Shown: positions 7,751 through 16,622 of the stretch, in pieces | Layout of the letters: each line of letters begins with the position of its first letter | Position numbering within the stretch: the first letter of the stretch is position 1 | NCBI RefSeq assembly: GCF_000380165.1 | Contig: NZ_KB904656.1 | Coordinates: forward strand, 45,394-109,393 | Length of the DNA: 64,000 bases | Source of the DNA: Wenjunlia vitaminophila DSM 41686 | GTDB taxonomy: Bacteria > Actinomycetota > Actinomycetes > Streptomycetales > Streptomycetaceae | Reading direction: 5' to 3' | Made by a program: the position numbers and the translations under genes | The notes under the pieces: generated by a model | Databases searched by the model: none | Told to the model about the DNA's origin: nothing | The model's input: the letters and a program-made list of their open reading frames with translations, nothing else

Positions 7751-9219
7751 CCCGCACCGCGAAGAACGAACCGCCCGGCGTCGTCTGGCTGGGCACCCCC
7801 CACTTCCCCGTCGCCGCACGCACCGCGGTCGGCGACCCCCAACTGCGGGAGAACCTGCGCAGGGCGACCACGACCATCCGGAGCAGGCGACTGGCCGCCG
7901 TGGGCGAGCTGGACGACTGGGAGGACCTGCGCACCGCCGGCGCCGCGGTCAAGCGGGCGGCGCTGCGTCACCTCGACACCCATCTGCTGCGGCTGGAGGA
8001 GTCCGTCGAGCGGGCGGGCGGCACGGTGCACTGGGCGGCCGACGCCGCCGAGGCCAACCGCATCGTCACCGAGCTGGTGCGGGCGACCGGGGAACGGGAG
8101 GTGGTCAAGGTCAAGTCGATGGCCACCCAGGAGATCGGGCTGAACGAGGCGCTGTCCGCGGCGGGCATCACCGCGTACGAGACCGACCTCGCCGAGCTCA
8201 TCGTGCAACTCGCCGACGACCGCCCCTCGCACATCCTCGTGCCCGCCATCCACAAGAACCGCACCGAGATCCGCGAGCTGTTCACCACCACCATGGGCCA
8301 GTGGGGGAGACCCGCCCCCGAGAACCTGACCGCCGACCCGGCCGCCCTGGCCGAGGCCGCCCGCCTCCACCTGCGGGAGAGGTTCCTGCGCGCCAGGGTC
8401 GCGGTCTCCGGCGCCAACTTCGCCTGCGCCGACACCGGCACCGTGGTCGTCGTCGAGTCCGAGGGCAACGGCCGCATGTGCCTCACGCTCCCCGAGACGC
8501 TCATCACCGTCATGGGCATCGAGAAGGTGCTGCCGACCTTCGCCGACCTGGACGTCTTCCTCCAACTGCTGCCCCGCTCCGCCACCGGCGAGCGGATGAA
8601 CCCGTACACCTCGATGTGGACCGGAACCCACGACGGCGACGGCCCCCGGGACTTCCACCTCGTCCTCCTCGACAACGGCCGCACCGCGACCCTGCGCGAC
8701 ACCGTCGGCCGTCAGGCACTCGCCTGCATCCGCTGCTCGGCATGTCTGAACGTCTGCCCGGTCTACGAGCGCACCGGCGGCCACGCCTACGGTTCGCCCT
8801 ACCCCGGCCCCATCGGCGCCGTGCTCACCCCGCAGCTCGCCGGGATCGAGCACGCGCCGTCACTGCCCTTCGCCTCGACCCTGTGTGGCGCCTGCTACGA
8901 CGCCTGCCCAGTGAAGATCGACATTCCGGAGGTGCTGCTCCACCTCCGTGCCCGGGCCGTCGAGTCGAAGAGGGGGCCCCTGCCCAGCCCGGAGGCCCTG
9001 GTCATGAAGGCCGCCGCCACCACGCTGGCTTCTCCGCGCGCACTGGCGTGGGCACAGCGGGCCGCGGCGCTCGGCGGTCGCGTGCTGGCCCGGCGCGGCG
9101 TCCTGCGCCGCCTCCCCGGCCCGCTCGCTCGCTGGTCCGCCAGCCGCGACACCGCCGCACCCCCGCGCGAGACGTTCCGCGCCTGGTGGCGCCGTACGCA
9201 CCGGCGGCCGGGCCAATGA
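7747..9219 (+). CDS. lutB: L-lactate utilisation protein LutB (ferredoxin-like iron-sulfur protein)
   Basis: 490 residues, LutB/YkgF family. An LUD domain occupies roughly residues 60-300, followed by two [4Fe-4S] motifs: CIRCSACLNVCP (Cys327, 330, 333, 337) and CGACYDACPVKI (Cys380, 383, 387). The C-terminal helical part (VMKAAATTLASPRALAWAQ) is family-typical. It mediates electron transfer in the LutABC lactate oxidase. ATG overlaps the lutA stop, and the last codon's stop overlaps the lutC ATG. Confidence 0.94.
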   Translation: MTRTAKNEPPGVVWLGTPHFPVAARTAVGDPQLRENLRRATTTIRSRRLAAVGELDDWEDLRTAGAAVKRAALRHLDTHLLRLEESVERAGGTVHWAADAAEANRIVTELVRATGEREVVKVKSMATQEIGLNEALSAAGITAYETDLAELIVQLADDRPSHILVPAIHKNRTEIRELFTTTMGQWGRPAPENLTADPAALAEAARLHLRERFLRARVAVSGANFACADTGTVVVVESEGNGRMCLTLPETLITVMGIEKVLPTFADLDVFLQLLPRSATGERMNPYTSMWTGTHDGDGPRDFHLVLLDNGRTATLRDTVGRQALACIRCSACLNVCPVYERTGGHAYGSPYPGPIGAVLTPQLAGIEHAPSLPFASTLCGACYDACPVKIDIPEVLLHLRARAVESKRGPLPSPEALVMKAAATTLASPRALAWAQRAAALGGRVLARRGVLRRLPGPLARWSASRDTAAPPRETFRAWWRRTHRRPGQ

Positions 9220-9878
9220 GCAGCCGACAGGAGATCCTCACCCGGATCGCGGGCGCTCTGCGTGACGTACCCGAGGACGAAGGGGCAGAAGCAGCACCGG
9301 CCGACCGCCGGAGCCCCGTGGTGCGCCACCCGCCCGACCCCGTGGCGCTCTTCGCCGAGCGGGCCGCCGAGTACCGCGCCGCCGTCACCCGGACCACGGA
9401 GTCCGAGGCGTCCGCAGCCATCGGCGCCGCCCTCGCGGCCCGGTCCCCGGCCCGCCTCGTCGTCCCGCACGGCTTCCCCGAGGCGTGGCTGCCCGCGCGC
9501 CGGACCTGGCAGCGACTCGAGGACGACCCTCCCCTGCGGCCCGCGCAGCTCGACGCCGCGGACGGGGCCCTCACCACCTGCGCCCTGGCCGTCGCCGAGA
9601 CCGGCACCCTGGTCCTGGACGCGGGCCCCGGTCAGGGCAGGCGCGCCCTCACCCTGCTCCCCGACTTCCACCTCTGCGTGCTGCGGTCCGCGCAGATCGC
9701 CCCGGACGTGCCCACAGCACTGCGCGGTCTCGACCCGTGCTGCCCGCTGACGTTCGTTTCGGGGCCGTCCGCGACCAGCGACATCGAGCTGGAGCGGGTC
9801 GAAGGAGTGCACGGCCCCCGCGTCCTGCACATCGTCATCGTCGAACCGGACAGCCGAGGAGCTGACACGCACCCATGA
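9216..9878 (+). CDS. lutC: L-lactate utilisation protein LutC (LUD domain)
   Basis: 220 residues, LutC/YkgG family. The N-terminus begins with the usual helix (SSRQEILTRIAGALRD) and the LUD-domain core is evident: ALAVAETGTLVLDAGPGQGRRALTLLPDFHLCVLRSAQI and SGPSATSDIELERVEGVHGPR. It is the third subunit of the L-lactate oxidising system. It overlaps the next gene by 4 bp. Confidence 0.93.
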   Translation: MSSRQEILTRIAGALRDVPEDEGAEAAPADRRSPVVRHPPDPVALFAERAAEYRAAVTRTTESEASAAIGAALAARSPARLVVPHGFPEAWLPARRTWQRLEDDPPLRPAQLDAADGALTTCALAVAETGTLVLDAGPGQGRRALTLLPDFHLCVLRSAQIAPDVPTALRGLDPCCPLTFVSGPSATSDIELERVEGVHGPRVLHIVIVEPDSRGADTHP

Positions 9879-10735
9879 GCACCGCCTCGCAGCGCGTCGA
9901 CGCGCACCACCACGTCTGGGACCTGACCGTGCGCGACCAGGAGTGGATCAACGGCCCGGACCTCGCTCCGCTGCGCCGTGACTTCTCGGTGTCGGACCTG
10001 GCCCCGCTCGCACAGGAGGCCGGGGTCGGCGCCACGGTCCTCGTCCAGACCGTCACGGTCGCCGACGAGACCCCCGAGCTGCTGGCCGTCGCGGAGGAGC
10101 ACGACCTCATCGGCGCCGTCGTCGGCTGGGTCGATCTCACCCTGCCGGACGTCGCGGAGCGGCTGGCCCGGTTGCGCGAGCTGCCGGGTGGCCGGTACCT
10201 CGCCGGAATCCGCCACCAGGTCCAGGCCGAGCCGGACCCGGACTGGCTGACCCGACCCTCCGTGCTGCGCGGCCTGCGCGCCGTGGCGTCGGCCGGACTG
10301 GCGTACGACCTGGTCGTTCTGCCGCACCAGTTGCGTGCCGCCGCACGCGCCGCCGCCGAGGTCCCGGACCTGGTCTTCGTCCTCGACCACCTGGGCAAGC
10401 CCCCGGTCGCCGCCGGCGCCCTGGAGCCCTGGGCCGACGGGGTGCGCCGCCTCGCGTCCCGGCCCAACGTGACGTGCAAGCTCTCCGGTCTGGTGACCGA
10501 GGCCGACTGGGCGTCCTGGCGGATCGACGACCTGCGCCCGTACGCCGACACGGTGCTCACGGCCTTCGGACCCGACCGGACCATGTTCGGCTCCGACTGG
10601 CCCGTGTGCACCCTCGCCGCCACCTACGGCGACGTCGTCGCGACCGGCCTGGCGCTCACGCAGGCGCTGAGCCCCAGCGAGCTGACCGCGGTCTGGTCCG
10701 GCACCGCCACGCGCGTGTACCGGCTGGCCGGCTGA
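9875..10735 (+). CDS. Amidohydrolase, probable L-fuconolactonase
   Basis: 286 residues, amidohydrolase-2 (COG3618) family. The metal-binding HxH lies at His11/His13 (VDAHHHVWD). The later motifs are LAGIRHQVQ, VLDHLGKP and the terminal MFGSDWPVC with its Asp. This is the profile of L-fucono-1,5-lactonases and related sugar lactonases, which hydrolyse the lactone made by the aldo/keto reductase to L-fuconate. It is the last gene of the operon and converges on the GntR genes. Confidence 0.87.
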   Translation: MSTASQRVDAHHHVWDLTVRDQEWINGPDLAPLRRDFSVSDLAPLAQEAGVGATVLVQTVTVADETPELLAVAEEHDLIGAVVGWVDLTLPDVAERLARLRELPGGRYLAGIRHQVQAEPDPDWLTRPSVLRGLRAVASAGLAYDLVVLPHQLRAAARAAAEVPDLVFVLDHLGKPPVAAGALEPWADGVRRLASRPNVTCKLSGLVTEADWASWRIDDLRPYADTVLTAFGPDRTMFGSDWPVCTLAATYGDVVATGLALTQALSPSELTAVWSGTATRVYRLAG

Positions 10736-10745
10736 TCCGACACGA

Positions 10746-10761
10746 GCGGCGCTCCCGCCGC
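10746..10761. terminator. Short GC stem-loop between convergent genes
   Basis: GCGGCG and CGCCGC form a 6-bp stem with a 4-nt loop in the 47-bp gap between the convergent lactonase and GntR genes. It has no U-tract, as is usual in Streptomyces, and the stem is short, so this is a weak bidirectional terminator candidate. Confidence 0.3.
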
Positions 10762-10782
10762 GCGGTCAGTCACCGCCCGCCG

Positions 10783-11496
10783 TCACGGCTCCTGCCGGAA
10801 CCGCGCCCGCTGCCGCTCCAGGCTGCGTTGGAGGTGCTCCTCCATGGCCGCCGCGGCGCGGTCGGGGCTGTGGCGCAGCAGTGCCCGCAGGACCCGGCCG
10901 TGCTCGGCGAGCGTGTCCGGACTCGCGCCGGCGACCGGACTCAGCCTGAACAGGTGCAGGTGTACGTGCAGGCGCTCCACCGCGTCCCCGAGCAGCCGGC
11001 GACCGGAGGCTTCGGCGATCAGTTCGTGGAAACGCTGGTCCAGCGTCGCGAAGCCGCCGTACTCGGCGTAGCTCTCGCCCAGTTCGGGCCGCTCCCGCAT
11101 CTCCTCGAGGAGCCTTTCCATCAGGTCGAGCTGCGCCTCCGTGGCGTGCTCCGCCGCCCGGGCAGCGGCGTACGGCTCCAGCAGCATCCGCATCTCGAAC
11201 AACTCCTCGACGCCCTGACGGTCGAGGAGCTCCGTGGCGCGGTATCCGGACAGGGACCGCTTGACCACCAACCCGTCGGACTCCAGCCGGGCCAGGGCCT
11301 CGCGCACCGGGGTCGGCGAGACCGCGAGCGCCCGGGCCAGAGCCTGGATGCCGAGCCGGCCGCCGGGGGCGATACGGTGGTCCATGACCATCGCCTTCAC
11401 CTCCTCGTAGACGCCGTTTACGAGGTCTGGGCGCTTCGGAACCGACGGCGAAGGGGAGACGTCGGCCTTGTCGGCGTCAAGCTCCTCCGACAGCAT
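10783..11496 (-). CDS. GntR-family regulator with FCD domain (first of a paralogous pair)
   Basis: 237 residues, FadR subfamily. The winged HTH is at about residues 28-95 (VYEEVKAMVMDHRIAPGGRL, VSPTPVREALARLESDGLV), and an all-helical FCD ligand-binding domain follows with its metal/effector histidines (LDQRFHELI, HVHLHLFR, EHGRVLRAL). It is strongly similar to its neighbour at 11554-12306, with near-identical stretches such as LARLESDGLVVKRSLSGYRATELL. Convergent with the fucose operon, it is the obvious candidate regulator of that operon, probably responding to a pathway acid. Confidence 0.88.
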   Translation of the reverse strand: MLSEELDADKADVSPSPSVPKRPDLVNGVYEEVKAMVMDHRIAPGGRLGIQALARALAVSPTPVREALARLESDGLVVKRSLSGYRATELLDRQGVEELFEMRMLLEPYAAARAAEHATEAQLDLMERLLEEMRERPELGESYAEYGGFATLDQRFHELIAEASGRRLLGDAVERLHVHLHLFRLSPVAGASPDTLAEHGRVLRALLRHSPDRAAAAMEEHLQRSLERQRARFRQEP

Positions 11497-11553
11497 GGGC
11501 CCCTTTCCGTTCGAGCGTCCTTGATTGTATCCGGGCCGTGCGGCCGGGCAGGG

Positions 11554-12306
11554 TCAAGACCCTTCCCGATGGCTGCGACGCTGACGTTCCAGACTGCGGG
11601 TGAGGTGTTCGGTCATCGCCTCCGCGGCCCGCCCGCTGTCGCGGCGCAGCATGGCCCGGAGGATTCGTTCGTGCTCCACCACTGTGGGCTCGCCGGCTCC
11701 CGGCACGCTGCCGAGACGGAAGACGTGCAGGTGTGAGTGGAGCCGATCCACGGCATCGGCGAGCAGCGGACGGCGCGCCGCCTGAGTGATCGCCGCGTGG
11801 AAGCGCTGGTCGAGTGCCGCGAAGTCCCGGTAGGTGGCGTACCGGCCGGTCGGCCCCGGGTGGGCCTGCATCTCGTCCACGATCCGCTCCATGGCGTCGA
11901 GCTGCGCGTCGTCGGCGTGCGACGCCGCGAACGCTGTGGCCGGGGGCTCCAGCAGCATCCGCATCTCGAACAACTCCTCGAGCGCCTCCCGCGTGAGGAG
12001 TTCCGTCGCGCGGTACCCGGACAGCGACCGCTTGACCACGAGCCCGTCCGACTCGAGCCGGGCGAGCGCCTCGCGAACCGGAGTGGGTGAGACACCGAGC
12101 CGACGCGCCAGACCGTCGATGCTCACACGGGCGCCAGGAGCGATCTCGTGGTCCATGACCATGGCCTTGATGTGCTCGTACACGCTCTCGGAGAGCATCT
12201 GACGCCCCGGACCGGCGTCCGGCAGCCCGTGCTCCGGCGCAGGTGCAGACCCGAAGGCATCCCGCGGCGGCATCCGCCTGTCCTCCACTCCCGTGACAAC
12301 GTCCAC
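11554..12306 (-). CDS. GntR-family regulator with FCD domain (second of a paralogous pair)
   Basis: 250 residues from the first ATG; later in-frame ATGs at residues 12 and 37 are alternatives, and the 37-residue extension before the HTH is low-complexity. The HTH lies at about residues 42-107 (VSPTPVREALARLESDGLV) and the FCD domain follows (LDQRFHAAITQ, HSHLHVFR, EHERILRAML). It lies 57 bp upstream of its paralogue on the same strand, so the two are probably co-transcribed. The FCD halves differ more than the HTH halves, consistent with duplicated repressors that share operators but sense different ligands. Confidence 0.86.
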   Translation of the reverse strand: MDVVTGVEDRRMPPRDAFGSAPAPEHGLPDAGPGRQMLSESVYEHIKAMVMDHEIAPGARVSIDGLARRLGVSPTPVREALARLESDGLVVKRSLSGYRATELLTREALEELFEMRMLLEPPATAFAASHADDAQLDAMERIVDEMQAHPGPTGRYATYRDFAALDQRFHAAITQAARRPLLADAVDRLHSHLHVFRLGSVPGAGEPTVVEHERILRAMLRRDSGRAAEAMTEHLTRSLERQRRSHREGS

Positions 12307-12465
12307 AAGTCTGCCTCGTCCCCGCCGACCGGTGCGACCCCCGTGCGCTCTCGCTGGGTATGTGCCCGCCGCGGGGTGGTTCGCCCTTCCTGGCGCCGAC
12401 GTGCTCCGTCGGGTGAACGAGCGGCATCGGCCGCCGCCGGGGCCGTTGACCAGCCCATCTCGGGG

Positions 12466-12538
12466 CGCCCCCGGCAGGACTCGAACCTGCGGCCAAGCGC
12501 TTAGAAGGCGCCTGCTCTATCCGCTGAGCTACGGGGGC
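12466..12538 (-). tRNA. tRNA-Arg (anticodon UCU)
   Basis: A complete cloverleaf folds on the minus strand: a 7-bp acceptor GCCCCCG/CGGGGGC, a D arm with GCTC/GAGC, an anticodon stem with loop CTTCTAA (anticodon TCT, plus-strand bases 12503-12505) and a T arm containing GGTTCGAGTCC. The discriminator base is G and CCA is not encoded. The 3' end points towards the GntR genes and fucose operon, the side on which tRNA-targeting integrative elements normally insert. No integrase is visible. Confidence 0.96.
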
Positions 12539-12540
12539 CG

Positions 12541-12897
12541 GACGGTGGCCGCAGTGGCATCCGCCCCCGGCGGTGGTGACGGTGCCGACCGAGCGGGCCG
12601 TGGGCTGGCGGGCGCGGCGGTTCCGTGACCTTGCCGGGGACAAGGATAAGGGCCGGCGGTACCGATACCGGTTGCTTCACCTCCATGTCACGATGTGGAG
12701 GTTCCGTGAAGCGGTCCGATAATCGCAGGTGCGTACGAGACGTGCAGCGTTTTTTGCCGAGCCGGACGCGGGCGTTGTGGACTCGTTATGCCTGGAGTGA
12801 CAAAGCGGACTCATCCGGGCGGGTCGATCGGGTGTCGGTTGCCCGGCAAAGGCATGTGAAGCTTTCATAATGTCTCAAGAGTGGGCATTCTTCGTAT
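12541..12897. other. 357-bp intergenic stretch with an imperfect stem-loop
   Basis: There is no credible gene between the tRNA and the GTPase. The main structure is at 12674-12712: GCTTCAC pairs with GTGAAGC (outer 7 bp), a 4-nt bulge follows, then CTCCA/TGGAG, with a loop of about 10 nt. It could be a leader structure of the GTPase operon or an operator. The stretch before the GTPase start (about 12840-12890) is relatively A/T-rich (GAAGCTTTCATAATG) and is the probable promoter region. Confidence 0.35.
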
Positions 12898-14682
12898 GTG
12901 TCGATCATGGAAGTGGAGCCCTGGCTGCTCGAGGCGTTGTCCGCGCTGAGGGACCGCGTTGCCACCGCACGCTTCCCGCTCGCCGTGCCCGACGCGCCCC
13001 GGGCCCAGCGCACCCGACAGGAGCTGATCGCGCAGTTCGACGACTACCTCCTGCCTCGACTGCGCGCCCCGCACGCCCCCCTGCTCGCGGTCGTCGCCGG
13101 ATGCACCGGGGCGGGCAAGTCCACCCTGGTGAACTCCCTGGTCGGCGGCGAGGTGTCGCCGGCCGGGTTCCTTCGTCCCACCACCAGGAGACCGGTGCTG
13201 GTGTGCCACCCCAACGACCGCGGGTGGTTCTCCGGACGGTGGGTGCTGCCCCGGCTGCCCCGCGGCGACGTACTGCGGGTGGTTGACGCCGCGGCGCTGC
13301 CCAGCGGCCTCGCCCTGCTGGACGCCCCCGACCTGGACTCCCTCGAGCCGTCGGGGAGGGAGCTCGCCGCCGAGCTGGTGTGCGCCGCGGACATCTGGCT
13401 CTTCGTCACCAGCGCCGCCCGCTACGCCGACGCCGTCCCCTGGTGCCTGCTGCGGACCGCCAGGGAGTACGACGTCACCCTGGCCACCGTGCTGGACCGG
13501 GTGCCGCACCGGGTGGTGCGCGAGCTGTCCGACCACCACGCGTCGCTGCTCGCCGCCGCCGGACTCGGAGACGTCCCCCGGTTCACCGTCCCCGAGCTGC
13601 CCGAGTCGGTGGCCCACGGCGGGCTGCTGCCGATGACCGCCGTCGCCGGGGTCCGGGAGTGGCTGTGGCGGCGGGCGCAACGGCCGATGGCCCGTGCCGC
13701 TGCCGCGCGGACCGCGCACGGGGTGCTGCGGTCGCTGCGGTCCCGGGTCCCGGAGCTCGCCGCGGCGTCGGCCGCGCAGCACGCGGCGGTGCTCCGGCTG
13801 GTCCGGGGGGTGGACGCGGCCTACGACCGGGCGGCCGAGCGGATCGACCGGGGAATCCGGGGCGGCCACCTGGTCGGCGGCGAGATGCTCGGGCGCTGGC
13901 GGCAGTACTGCGCGACCGGGGATGACGAGGGGCTGTGGCAGGCCCTGCGGGAGGGCCTGGTGGTGCTGTTGCGTGCGGAGCTCGAGGACGCGGCGGACGC
14001 CACCGTCCGCGCCTGGCGGGCCGACCCGGCGGGGCGGGCGCCCGCCGACTCCTTCGATCCCGGCTGGCACGCCGGGCGGCTCCGCCGGCGGGTGGCCATG
14101 CTGGTGGAGCGGTGGCTGGACCACGCCGCGGCCCTCGCGGGCGAACCCGGGGCGGTCGTGGGCCTGGTGGCGGGGGTGCTGGGGGCGCCGGAGGCGGGGC
14201 GGCACCGCGGGCTGGTCGAGGCGGCGTGCTCGCTGCACGAGCGGGTCGCCGAGTTGGTGCGCGACGAACGCGAGTGGTGGCTGGCCGCCCTGGACGACCT
14301 CGAGGTGACGCCGGGCCAGCAGATGGCGTTGATCGCGGCACTGTCCACGGTGTGCCGGGACCTGGAGCGCTGGGCCACGGCGGGGCCGGGGGAGTGGGAC
14401 CGGGTGGACCGGGACGCGGACGGGGCACGGGGGGCCGGGCGCCGGACGGCGGCGTCCCCCGCGGCCAGGGCCCCTGGTCCCGGCGCCCCTGGTGCCCAGG
14501 CCACGGGGACCCCAGCAACGGGGACCGCGGCAACGGGAACAGGAACGGGGTCGGCGGACGACGCGGGGCGCGGCGTGGGGAGCGACCCCGTGGACGGGGA
14601 CGGCGCCGACCGGGCCGTGGCGGGCGTCGCCCTGGCCGGTGGGGTCGTCGCAGGTACGGGGGATCGCGCGAGGGAGAGGTGA
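12898..14682 (+). CDS. P-loop GTPase (dynamin/Era-like), first of a pair
   Basis: 594 residues from GTG 12898; ATG at 12907 is an equally possible start and neither has a strong ribosome binding site. The G1 motif GCTGAGKST is at about residues 68-76, with a G3-like DAPDLDS and a weak G4 region (TVLDRVP). The centre is helical and Ala/Arg-rich. The last 90 residues are low-complexity Ala/Gly/Thr/Pro with short [19 protein letters not shown] repeats, a probable disordered tail. It lies 6 bp upstream of a second GTPase gene. Paired GTPases of this type next to an SsbB-like gene are familiar in Streptomyces, where they are often annotated as ABC or ATP-binding proteins. Function unknown. Confidence 0.82.
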   Translation: MSIMEVEPWLLEALSALRDRVATARFPLAVPDAPRAQRTRQELIAQFDDYLLPRLRAPHAPLLAVVAGCTGAGKSTLVNSLVGGEVSPAGFLRPTTRRPVLVCHPNDRGWFSGRWVLPRLPRGDVLRVVDAAALPSGLALLDAPDLDSLEPSGRELAAELVCAADIWLFVTSAARYADAVPWCLLRTAREYDVTLATVLDRVPHRVVRELSDHHASLLAAAGLGDVPRFTVPELPESVAHGGLLPMTAVAGVREWLWRRAQRPMARAAAARTAHGVLRSLRSRVPELAAASAAQHAAVLRLVRGVDAAYDRAAERIDRGIRGGHLVGGEMLGRWRQYCATGDDEGLWQALREGLVVLLRAELEDAADATVRAWRADPAGRAPADSFDPGWHAGRLRRRVAMLVERWLDHAAALAGEPGAVVGLVAGVLGAPEAGRHRGLVEAACSLHERVAELVRDEREWWLAALDDLEVTPGQQMALIAALSTVCRDLERWATAGPGEWDRVDRDADGARGAGRRTAASPAARAPGPGAPGAQATGTPATGTAATGTGTGSADDAGRGVGSDPVDGDGADRAVAGVALAGGVVAGTGDRARER

Positions 14683-14688
14683 ACGTCG

Positions 14689-16407
14689 GTGGAGGCCCTG
14701 GACGAACGGTTGTCCGCGTTCGAGGAACTGCTGCGGCTGTCCGCGCCGCGGGTGCCGGGGGAGACCCTGAGCCCCGCCCGTGACGTGCTGCGCCGGGCCG
14801 GTGAACGGCGACGCATGTCCCTGGCGCACACCGTGGTGGCGCTCGCCGGGACCACCGGCAGCGGCAAGTCGTCGCTGTTCAACGCGGTCTGTGGACTCGA
14901 CCTTTCGGTGACCGGCGTGCGCCGGCCGACGACCAGCACGCCGGTGGCGTGTGTGTGGCGGTCCCAGGGAGCCGGGGAGCTGCTGGACCGGCTCGGGGTG
15001 CCGGAACGTTCACGGTTCTCCGGGCACGGGGCGCTGGACACCGGGCGGTTGGCCCCGCCGGACGGTCTGCCCGGCCTGGTCCTGCTGGACCTGCCGGACC
15101 TGGACTCGGCCGACCGCAGGCAACGCGAGCAGATGGACCGGATGCTCGGCCTGGTGGACGCGATGGTCTGGGTGCTCGACCCGGAGAAGTACGCGGACGC
15201 CAGTGTGCACGAGCGCTGTCTGCGACCGCTCGTCGGGCACGCCGAGGTGATGGTCGTGGTGCTCAACCAGATCGACCGTCTCCCCCAGGACGCGGTCCTG
15301 CCCTGCCTGACCGACCTGCGGCGGCTGCTCGACGAGGACGGGCTGGCGTCCGGGGAACACGGTGAGGACGGCACGCAGGTCTTCGCCACCTCGGCGCTGA
15401 CCGGCCAGGGTGTGGGGGAACTGCGGGCGGCGCTGGGACGGATGGTGCGGGAGCGCCGGGCGGCCGAACGCAGGCTCCGTGCCGAGCTGGACCGGGTCGC
15501 CCGGCGGCTGCGACCGGTGTACGTCGGGGGAGGGCCGGTGCCGGGGCTCGGGGGCGGAGCTCGGGAGCGGTTCGCCGACCGGCTGGCCGAGGCGGTGGGC
15601 GCCCGGGCGGCGGGGCGTGCGGCGGAACGTGACTGGATCCAGGGGATCGCCGCGGCCTGTGCCCCGCCGTACGGACGGTTCCTGACGCGTTCGTCCCGGG
15701 GGCGGGGAACCGAAGTGGGACCCGTGCCGGCGCACCGTCCGCTGGTGGCGGAGGCGGTGCGCGAGGTGGTGCGGGTGGCGTCGTCCGGGCTGCCCGAGCC
15801 CTGGGCCACGGGGGTGCGGACGGCAGGGGAACGCGGGGGGCGGGCGCTGGCGTGGGAGCTGGACGACGTCGGGCGCTGGACAGCGGTCAGCCCCTGGCCG
15901 CACCCCCTGGCCCCCGACCCGGTTCCCGCGTCGGGGGCGGGCGCCGAGCAGGGGGCGGAGGCCGCACCCGTGGGCCAGCCGACGGCCTGCCCGCGGCAGT
16001 GGTGGAGGCCGGTGGCGGTGGTCCAGTGGCTGCTGGCCGGTGTGGTGCTGCTCGGGCTGCTGGGTCTGCTGGCGCGGGCGGCGGCGGTGGCGGGGATCGG
16101 CCGGGTGACCCCGGGTGACTGGACCGCGGGCACGGGATGGCGGGACGGGGGCCCCTGGTGGTTGCCCGGACTGCTCCTCGGCACCGGCCTGACGCTCGGC
16201 CTCCTGCTGACCTGGTTGGGGCGGTGGGCGGCGGGCAGCGTCGCACGGCACTGTGGTCAGGAGGTGGAGCGGCGGATCGGGGAGGCGGCCGAGGAACGAG
16301 GGCACGCCCTGGTCATCGAGCCCATCGAGGCGGAGCTGCGGTGTTACCACGAGGTGCGGCAACGCTACGGGGCGGTGGCTGCCGGCAGCGGACCGATCTG
16401 GAGTTGA
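14689..16407 (+). CDS. P-loop GTPase with C-terminal membrane segments, second of a pair
   Basis: 572 residues, GTG start. It has G1 GTTGSGKSS (residues 54-62), G3 DLPDLDS and a clear G4 NQID (VVVLNQIDRLP), so guanine specificity is better supported than in its partner. Two hydrophobic helices near residues 443-470 and 489-512 (VVQWLLAGVVLLGLLGLLAR and LPGLLLGTGLTLGLLLTWLG) suggest membrane anchoring, reminiscent of bacterial dynamin-like pairs in which two GTPases work together at the membrane. It probably forms an operon with the first GTPase. Role unknown; the adjacent SsbB-like gene hints at developmental expression. Confidence 0.83.
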   Translation: MEALDERLSAFEELLRLSAPRVPGETLSPARDVLRRAGERRRMSLAHTVVALAGTTGSGKSSLFNAVCGLDLSVTGVRRPTTSTPVACVWRSQGAGELLDRLGVPERSRFSGHGALDTGRLAPPDGLPGLVLLDLPDLDSADRRQREQMDRMLGLVDAMVWVLDPEKYADASVHERCLRPLVGHAEVMVVVLNQIDRLPQDAVLPCLTDLRRLLDEDGLASGEHGEDGTQVFATSALTGQGVGELRAALGRMVRERRAAERRLRAELDRVARRLRPVYVGGGPVPGLGGGARERFADRLAEAVGARAAGRAAERDWIQGIAAACAPPYGRFLTRSSRGRGTEVGPVPAHRPLVAEAVREVVRVASSGLPEPWATGVRTAGERGGRALAWELDDVGRWTAVSPWPHPLAPDPVPASGAGAEQGAEAAPVGQPTACPRQWWRPVAVVQWLLAGVVLLGLLGLLARAAAVAGIGRVTPGDWTAGTGWRDGGPWWLPGLLLGTGLTLGLLLTWLGRWAAGSVARHCGQEVERRIGEAAEERGHALVIEPIEAELRCYHEVRQRYGAVAAGSGPIWS

Positions 16408-16622
16408 ACTGACCGTTCGGCGACACGACGGTGGATGCCCGGGGATGCTCGGGGACGCCGTTCCCCTGCCCATGGAAAAGGCGTCACTCGTTCGAGTGAT
16501 CGAGTTATTCACATGTGCTGGGTTGTGCACACTTTTCGGCTGCCTTGTCGTACGGCGTGGACGAGTGCGGCACTCTGGACCCGCAGGCGGAAAGTGGTGA
16601 GACGCAGGGGGAGTGTCCGCAT

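Noticed and set aside
14455..14570. Short ACGGG-type repeats considered as a CRISPR or regulatory array
   Set aside because: Irregular, spacer-free and inside the low-complexity coding tail of the first GTPase. No CRISPR array was seen anywhere in the window.
12865..16184. Long minus-strand frames opposite the two GTPases
   Set aside because: They are Pro/Arg/Ser-rich without domains; the plus-strand frames carry G1, G3 and G4 motifs.
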